From: an uncultured Enterocloster sp. | GTDB taxonomy: Bacteria; Bacillota; Clostridia; Lachnospirales; Lachnospiraceae | Assembly: GCA_944383785.1 (NCBI GenBank) | Contig: CALWQV010000011.1 | Span: 1 to 46,501 of the forward strand | DNA: 46,501 bases | Direction: 5' to 3' | Shown: one piece after another, positions 41,225 through 46,501 of the stretch | Layout of the letters: every line of letters starts with the position of its first letter | How positions within the stretch are numbered: position 1 is the stretch's first letter | The notes under the pieces: model-generated | What the model saw: the letters and a program-made list of their open reading frames with translations, nothing else | Databases searched by the model: none | Told to the model about the DNA's origin: nothing | Made by a program: the position numbers and the translations under genes

Positions 41225-42946
41225 ATGGCATCCCAGAAGCTTCCGTCACTATCCAGCAAGCTGCTCCTGGCCTTTATCAAGAGTTTCATCCTCCCCTTAA
41301 CACTGGTTGCGATCGGCGCTTTTTATCTGTTCAGCGGCTACCAGTACCAGGGATTAAAAGCCCAGGCCCAGAACAACACCCGACTCATCAGCGCCTATCT
41401 GGCAAACTATATTGATGACATTGATGATACCATGAAAGGACTTTATTACACTCCTTATCTCCAGACGGAGACGGATTTGGCTGCCTTATCTATTGCGGAC
41501 AGAAGCCGTCTCAGCCTGGAAATCGGGGATACTTTATCCTTAACCGCCTACTCCAGGGATGATTTTGGAGATTTGTTGTTTATTTCCGAAGGAGAGGTCC
41601 TCTATTTTAACTCTGACAACTACTACCGGTATCTTCCCACCAACCAGGCTCTGGAAAGCCGGAACTGGTATCTGTCCGCTCTCCAAAAAAAGGGCAAAAT
41701 CGCCGTAACTCCCTATGAATCATCTTATCAGGACCCGAAGGAAAGCGGCGGCAGGCAAAGAGCCGACAGCTTTTTTATCTCCCGCCAGTTAAAAAATCTC
41801 CACGACCCGGATCAGGAAAATGTCATTATGGTCAATTTAAACACCTCCTTTCTGGATTCGCTGTTTTCTCAACTGGAGGCCAGCACGCCTGGCATCGTCC
41901 TTTTGACCAATGACAACGGGGAATTGATTTATTCCAGTGCTGAGGTGGATTCCGGCTTTTTAAACCACTTGGATAAAGATTCCTTCCACTACAGCAATCG
42001 TCTCTGGCTCCACAGTTCCCAACCCCTGGACGACTTTCCCTTAAATGTCCATGTGCTGCTGTCCGCCTCCTATATCATGCGTCAGATTGCCGCCTTTGCC
42101 TTAATCTGCGCGGCGGGATTTCTGGCCGCCGCCTGCATCGCCTACCTGCTCTTTAAGGGCAATGACCGCTGGATTCAAAATCCCGTCCACCACATCCGGT
42201 CTGTCTTAAAAACTATGGAGCAGGGAAATTTGGATGCCCGCTGCCAGCCCCTTCCCATCAGCGAATTTCAGGAGATTGGCACCTCCGTCAACCACATGGC
42301 CCAAAAGCTCCAGGAGAAAATCCACAATGAATATGAACTGCTGATTGCTCAGAAAAACCTGCAGTTCCAGGCACTGCAGTCCCAAATCCGGCCTCATTTT
42401 ATCATCAACACCATCTACAGCTTCATCACCCTCAACCAGATTGGGGAGACAGAGCTGCTAAACGACTGTTTTTACCGGTTCGCCAATATCCTGCGCTATG
42501 TGCTGAGCAAGGAGCAGGAGACCACATTGGGAAAAGAGCTGGATTTTCTGGACAGCTACTGCGCCCTCTTCCACCTTCGCTTCGGGGATCGGATTCAGTA
42601 CCGAATTTCCTGTGATAACGCCCTCCGTCCCCTTATCATACCGAAGCTGCTTCTTCAGCCCCTGGCAGAAAACGCCATCATCCACGGCATCGAACCCAGC
42701 GAGACGCCCTGTACTCTGGAAATTTCAGTGGAAAAACATGGCGAAAACCTTTATATTATAATTGAGGACAGCGGAGTGGGATTTGAACCGGATCAGCTGT
42801 TTTCCTCCACCTCCATCGGCCTTAAAAATGTGGAAAGCCGCATCCAGCTTTGGAACAAAGAGGTGAAGTTTTATATTTACCGGGCGGGCGGCCTGACCAT
42901 CCAGGCCATTATCATTCCCGGTTCCGTACAAGGGGGATTATCATGA
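41225..42946 (+). CDS. Sensor histidine kinase, YesM/LytS type
   Basis: A 573-residue membrane sensor kinase. The first membrane helix is at about 18-40 (SFILPLTLVAIGAFYLFSGY), followed by an extracytoplasmic sensor of about 240 residues, a second helix near 285-308 (IAAFALICAAGFLAAACIAY), a HAMP segment, and the YesM-type kinase core. The phosphorylated His lies in SQIRPHFIINTIYSF; the common motif is NPHFLYNTL, so Arg and Ile replace Asn and Leu/Tyr here. The ATPase domain has LAENAIIHGIEP and EDSGVGF. AAGGAG precedes the start, and the regulator gene overlaps its stop. Confidence 0.92.
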   Translation: MASQKLPSLSSKLLLAFIKSFILPLTLVAIGAFYLFSGYQYQGLKAQAQNNTRLISAYLANYIDDIDDTMKGLYYTPYLQTETDLAALSIADRSRLSLEIGDTLSLTAYSRDDFGDLLFISEGEVLYFNSDNYYRYLPTNQALESRNWYLSALQKKGKIAVTPYESSYQDPKESGGRQRADSFFISRQLKNLHDPDQENVIMVNLNTSFLDSLFSQLEASTPGIVLLTNDNGELIYSSAEVDSGFLNHLDKDSFHYSNRLWLHSSQPLDDFPLNVHVLLSASYIMRQIAAFALICAAGFLAAACIAYLLFKGNDRWIQNPVHHIRSVLKTMEQGNLDARCQPLPISEFQEIGTSVNHMAQKLQEKIHNEYELLIAQKNLQFQALQSQIRPHFIINTIYSFITLNQIGETELLNDCFYRFANILRYVLSKEQETTLGKELDFLDSYCALFHLRFGDRIQYRISCDNALRPLIIPKLLLQPLAENAIIHGIEPSETPCTLEISVEKHGENLYIIIEDSGVGFEPDQLFSSTSIGLKNVESRIQLWNKEVKFYIYRAGGLTIQAIIIPGSVQGGLS

Positions 42947-44343
42947 ACATACTGGTAGTTGACGATGAGCCTTTGATTCATCTGTCCATCGAAAAACTGA
43001 TTCTGGCTTCCGCTGAGGACTGCCAGGTCCACCACGCCTACACTGGTCAGCAGATGCTGGATATTTTAAAGATATACCGGTTCCAGCTGGCCTATGTGGA
43101 CATTAAGATGCCGGGCATAAGCGGTCTGGAAGCCATCCGCCGGGCCAAGGAAATTTCCCCCTCCACCCGCTACTACATTATGACCGGGTTCAATGAGTTT
43201 GAATACGCCAAGCAGGCAGTGAAGCTGAAGGTGGAGGACTATCTGATGAAGCCCTTAGACCAGAGGACCATCTGGGAAACCATCCAGACAGCCCGGGCCC
43301 TGGAGTTTTCCACCCTGCGGGAGAAAAAGACTGTTTTCCGCAACTGGCTGGAAAACACCATTAACCATCGAAGTGGTTCCCTGGGAAAATACGAGGGCTA
43401 TTACCGCTTTCTCCTTCTAATTACCATCGACAGCAACGCCCTCCCGCCCCAGTCTCTTCCGGAACGGCTGCGGCCCTATGAGGATTCCTTTGTCTCTTCT
43501 TTCAGCGGAAACCAGATTCTTCTGCTCTGCTTCAGCGAGGACTCCGGGCTGCTGCACCGCATGTCCAAAGAGCTGGCAGGTAAAAGCTACTCCGACGGCA
43601 TCACCTTTTTCGCCTCCTCCATCACCTGCAAAAGCAGCGAAGCGGAGGGGGACCTGCGGAAGCTTCTCCATTATTCCTGCCTGCGGGTTATCAACGGAAG
43701 CGAGCGTTTCTACTACCTGAAGCCTCTGCTCTCCTGCGAATCCCAGCTGCTGGAATTCTGCTCCCTCTGCGTCCGATGGCAGACCGCCTGCTTTGGGAAA
43801 CGCTACAGCGAATTTATCAACTGCAGCGAAGACATCTGCCGATTCCTGGAACAGAACCGGGAGCTGGACAAATATCACCGGGAAATCCACCGTTTCTTCT
43901 CCCGGACCACCGGCCTTGCCCTTCCTCCCTGTTTGGAGTCCGGCCAGCTAAAATACGTGCTCCAGGACTACGCCCGCGCCATGGTCCACGCCTCAGAGGG
44001 AGGAAAGCCGGTTCAGGCTATTATCCAGTACATCCAGGACCACTACTGCGAAAACCTGTCTATCGGCGGCCTGGCGGAGCAGTTCGGCTTTTCCGCCAAC
44101 TACATCAGCAACCTTTTAAAGCAGGAGCTTGGCCTCTCCTACAGCAAGTACCTGACCCAACTGCGTTTAAACCACGCCAAGGAGCTTCTGCTGTCCACCA
44201 GGCAGTCGGTAAAGGAGATTACCGAAGCCTGCGGCTACTACAGCCAAAGCCATTTTACCAAGCTCTTTCTGGAATATGAGGGCTGTACGCCTGCGGAATT
44301 CCGGAAAAATTCCGGGCAATCTTCAAATGAACCTCCCAACTAA
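42943..44343 (+). CDS. Response regulator, YesN/AraC type
   Basis: A 466-residue regulator. The receiver domain has the acidic pair at 7-8, the phospho-acceptor Asp53 in YVDIKMPG, the conserved MTGF and the Lys in LMKPLD. A variable middle region leads to the C-terminal AraC DNA-binding domain from about residue 365, with two helix-turn-helix parts (LSIGGLAEQFGFSANYISNL; SVKEITEACGYYSQSHFTKL). The start at 42943 overlaps the kinase stop (ATGA) with AGGGGG upstream. The adjacent, convergent sugar-transport genes are the likely target. Confidence 0.93.
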   Translation: MNILVVDDEPLIHLSIEKLILASAEDCQVHHAYTGQQMLDILKIYRFQLAYVDIKMPGISGLEAIRRAKEISPSTRYYIMTGFNEFEYAKQAVKLKVEDYLMKPLDQRTIWETIQTARALEFSTLREKKTVFRNWLENTINHRSGSLGKYEGYYRFLLLITIDSNALPPQSLPERLRPYEDSFVSSFSGNQILLLCFSEDSGLLHRMSKELAGKSYSDGITFFASSITCKSSEAEGDLRKLLHYSCLRVINGSERFYYLKPLLSCESQLLEFCSLCVRWQTACFGKRYSEFINCSEDICRFLEQNRELDKYHREIHRFFSRTTGLALPPCLESGQLKYVLQDYARAMVHASEGGKPVQAIIQYIQDHYCENLSIGGLAEQFGFSANYISNLLKQELGLSYSKYLTQLRLNHAKELLLSTRQSVKEITEACGYYSQSHFTKLFLEYEGCTPAEFRKNSGQSSNEPPN

Positions 44344-44345
44344 CC

Positions 44346-44380
44346 AGGGGGCCGCTCATCGCAGCCCCCCCTCTTCTTTC
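44346..44380 (+). terminator. Terminator candidate after the two-component operon
   Basis: AGGGGGC and GCCCCCC can pair across a loop of about eleven bases, followed by the pyrimidine-rich CTCTTCTTTCT. It lies between the convergent regulator and binding-protein genes. Confidence 0.6.
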
Positions 44381-44394
44381 TCCGTTAAAATCTC

Positions 44395-45681
44395 TTACTG
44401 GAACAGCTCCGCTACCCGGTCTGCCATGCTCTGGACAGCCTCCTCCGGTGAATATCCGTCTTCCAGGATGCACTTCTGAATCTCATTGGCGATGATATCT
44501 TTCGTCTCCGCATACTCGGGAATGAAGGTAGCCTCCGCACAGTACTGCACGTTATCAGTAATAATCTGCAGGTTGGGGTCTTCCTCCACCATCTGCTTGT
44601 AGGTATCCTGCTCGGTGCAGCTCTGTCTTACCGGCAGATATCCTGTGCCGTTCGCCCATGTGATGGCGTTCTCGGTGCTGGTCATGAACTTGATGAACTC
44701 CCAGCCTGCTGCTTCTTCTTCCTCGCTGTGGCCGCCGAACATCATCAGATTGGAACCGCCTGCGGGATAAGCCCTGTCAGTCAGCATGGGAATCGCGCCG
44801 ACGCCTACCTCAAAGTCACATGTCTGCTCCAGGCCCTTTAGCTGGGCGCTGCTCTGCATAATCATCGCTGCGGTTCCTGCGGCAAAGTTGTTTCTGCAGG
44901 CCTCGGAAGAGTTGTAATCCTGGCCGGAGGGCACGTTCATGGTTCCTGCGGCAATCATATCCTTCCACAGATTCAGGGCCTCCACGCCGGAACCGTCATT
45001 GAATCCGATGGTTGTCTCGTCTTCGTTGTAAATCGTTCCGCCTGCATTCATCACCAGAGCGGTGTAATACCACTGGTCCAGAGGGCAGGAATAACCGTAT
45101 ACGCCGTCAGCGGTCAGGGCAGCGGCCGTCTCCTTTAACTCATCCCATGTCTCCGGGGGGTTCTCAATGCCGGCCTGGGCGAAGAGGTCTTTATTGTAGT
45201 AAAGTACCGGAAGGCTTCTGGAATGGGGCAGGGCGATTAATTTCCCGTCATAGTAGGATGCATCCAGCAGGCCGGGCATAAAATCGTCCAGGTCAAAGTC
45301 CTCCGCATCTACATATTTCTGCAAGTCTACCAGCTGACCGGAATCAGCGAATACGCCAAGGCTTCCGATTTCCATCTGAGCAACCACCGGCGCCTCCTGG
45401 GCGGACAGGGCCGCCTGCATCTTGGTGCTGGCCTCTGTATAGGAACCCTGATGAACGGCCTTTACTACAATCTTATCCTGAGAAGCGTTGAATGCGTCGG
45501 TCAGTTCCTGAATCAGCTCTCCGTTGGAAGCGCCCATGCAGTGCCAGAACTCAATCTCAATCTTTCCATCGGCATTTTCAGCGGCAGACTCTCCGCTCTC
45601 CTGTGAGCCGGAAGAACATCCGGTCAGCATTGCCAGTGACATGGCTGCGGTCAGCCCGAGGAGCAGGTTTCTTTTTTTCAT
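44395..45681 (-). CDS. Carbohydrate ABC transporter substrate-binding lipoprotein (family 1)
   Basis: A 428-residue family 1 solute-binding lipoprotein. The lipobox is MLTGC with Cys22. The mature start reads IEIEFWHCMGASNGELIQEL, reminiscent of UgpB/MalE-like binders, and TDRAYPAGGSNLMMFGGHSE, EEEAAGWEFIKFMTS and QNAI-type C-terminal segments support the family. A glycerol-phosphodiester or oligosaccharide ligand is possible. The start at 45681 is preferred since GGAGG lies nine bases upstream; an in-frame ATG at 45696 has no such site. It follows the permease gene by 39 bases. Confidence 0.92.
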   Translation of the reverse strand: MKKRNLLLGLTAAMSLAMLTGCSSGSQESGESAAENADGKIEIEFWHCMGASNGELIQELTDAFNASQDKIVVKAVHQGSYTEASTKMQAALSAQEAPVVAQMEIGSLGVFADSGQLVDLQKYVDAEDFDLDDFMPGLLDASYYDGKLIALPHSRSLPVLYYNKDLFAQAGIENPPETWDELKETAAALTADGVYGYSCPLDQWYYTALVMNAGGTIYNEDETTIGFNDGSGVEALNLWKDMIAAGTMNVPSGQDYNSSEACRNNFAAGTAAMIMQSSAQLKGLEQTCDFEVGVGAIPMLTDRAYPAGGSNLMMFGGHSEEEEAAGWEFIKFMTSTENAITWANGTGYLPVRQSCTEQDTYKQMVEEDPNLQIITDNVQYCAEATFIPEYAETKDIIANEIQKCILEDGYSPEEAVQSMADRVAELFQ

Positions 45682-45720
45682 TATTTTTTCCTCCATTCAT
45701 TTTTATCTAACGGTTATCCG

Positions 45721-46501
45721 TTATTTAATCCCGGAATAGGTAAAGGAATTCCGGATTTTCTTACTCGCGATTATATAGACAATCAGAATCGGCAGTACCA
45801 GCACTACATTTCCCGCCATGATAATGTTCCACATCTGCAGCGTCTCTGAGGATTTCAGGGCCGCCACTCCTACCGGCAGGGTACGCAGCGTCTCGCTGGA
45901 CGTCATGATTAAGGGCCAGAAGTAGTTGTTCCAGGTGGAAATGAATGACAGCAGGCCGATGGTCACCAGGGCCGGCTTTGCCATGGGCATCATAACCTTG
46001 AACATAATCTTCATATTGCTGGCATCATCCAGCCTGGCCGCCTCGATTACCTCCTGGGGAATCTGCATGAAATACTGGCGCAGCATGAAGATTCCGAAGG
46101 GATTGGAGATAAAGGGCAGAATCAGGGGAAGCAGCGTTCCCAAAAGCTTTACCCGGCTGAACATGAAGTACACCGGCAGGAACGTAATCTGCTGAGGAAT
46201 CATCTGTCCTAAAAGCACCAGACCGAAAAAGAGCTTTTTTCCGCGGTACTCGTGGCGGGAAAGGCTGTAAGCCGCCGGTACGATAACCAGATACTGCAGC
46301 ACCAGCACCGTCAGGCTGACGATTACGGAATTGGTAAAGTACCTTGCAATGGGAACCACCTCAAACACATGGGTGAAGTTTTCCCATTGAATTTTTTTAG
46401 GAATCAGCGTCGGCGGGAACTGCAGGGCTTCCGTCAGGTCCTTTAAGGACGTGCTGACCATCCAGTAAAAGGGGAAAATGAAAATTACAATCACAATGGC
46501 C
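45721..46501 (-). CDS. Carbohydrate ABC transporter permease, MalG/UgpE type (N-terminus beyond window)
   Basis: A permease of the MalG family, with at least 260 residues in the window and the frame open at the right edge; the first membrane helix is seen from its middle (VIFIFPFYWMVSTSLKD). The EAA coupling loop is near the middle (VIEAARLDDASNMKIMFKVM, then MPMAKPALVTIG), and the C-terminus KIRNSFTYSGIKG-like end is typical. It forms the channel for the adjacent binding protein. A partner MalF-type permease is expected just outside the window. Confidence 0.92.
   Translation of the reverse strand, partial: AIVIVIFIFPFYWMVSTSLKDLTEALQFPPTLIPKKIQWENFTHVFEVVPIARYFTNSVIVSLTVLVLQYLVIVPAAYSLSRHEYRGKKLFFGLVLLGQMIPQQITFLPVYFMFSRVKLLGTLLPLILPFISNPFGIFMLRQYFMQIPQEVIEAARLDDASNMKIMFKVMMPMAKPALVTIGLLSFISTWNNYFWPLIMTSSETLRTLPVGVAALKSSETLQMWNIIMAGNVVLVLPILIVYIIASKKIRNSFTYSGIK

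Noticed and set aside
1-46501. tRNA, rRNA, integrase or intact transposase genes
   Set aside because: None could be recognised on either strand; the only mobile-element-related trace is the broken gene at 30249-31099.

Overview
The window looks like chromosomal DNA from a GC-moderate Bacillota, most likely a gut Lachnospiraceae (Clostridium cluster XIVa; Enterocloster/Lachnoclostridium-like). The basis is strong AGGAGG ribosome-binding sites, sigma-A promoters, a type III glutamine synthetase, a class II fructose-bisphosphate aldolase, YesM/YesN-type two-component genes, choline-binding-repeat proteins and a relic of the PD-(D/E)XK nuclease/transposase family common in that group. No rRNA, tRNA, CRISPR array, intact insertion sequence or prophage was seen. 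All family assignments come from reading the translated sequence, without a database search.

Left part (1-7956). An amidohydrolase (cut by the window edge) and a short ORF fused from transketolase and KdgT pieces are read leftward from a promoter whose start point lies in a 21-bp palindrome. Two further copies of that palindrome surround it, and a FadR/GntR-type regulator gene lies just to the right. Converging on the regulator is a complete five-gene oligopeptide/dipeptide ABC transporter operon, with a group of stem-loops between the binding-protein gene and the rest.

Cell-wall and choline part (7953-16600). A GH25 lysozyme with choline-binding repeats precedes rarA, a phosphodiesterase-like hydrolase and a lone cbiL, in a tightly packed leftward run. 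Next come a second choline-binding-repeat protein, a large nested palindrome, and one gene that fuses a winged helix, a LicC-like cytidylyltransferase and a LicA-like choline kinase. Together these suggest phosphocholine decoration of the envelope plus proteins that bind it.

Metabolic middle (16611-30250). A LysR gene is divergent from an amidohydrolase-AbgT transporter-YitT operon. Then come glnN, fba and thrC on the minus strand, and a polar amino-acid ABC transporter operon on the plus strand behind a near-consensus promoter.

Right part (30249-46501). A decayed PD-(D/E)XK transposase-family gene has its central 0.6 kb inverted in place. It is followed by sfsA and a FeoA-domain gene whose 3' end overlaps the uracil permease gene. 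A long leftward run holds uraA, a Suv3-like RNA helicase with a zinc-ribbon and Arg/Gly-rich tail, a small unknown protein, a Tet(M)-like translational GTPase, malQ, an HD-domain protein and an MgtC-like protein. A YesM/YesN-type sensor kinase-regulator pair then faces a carbohydrate ABC transporter (binding protein and partial permease) that it may control.
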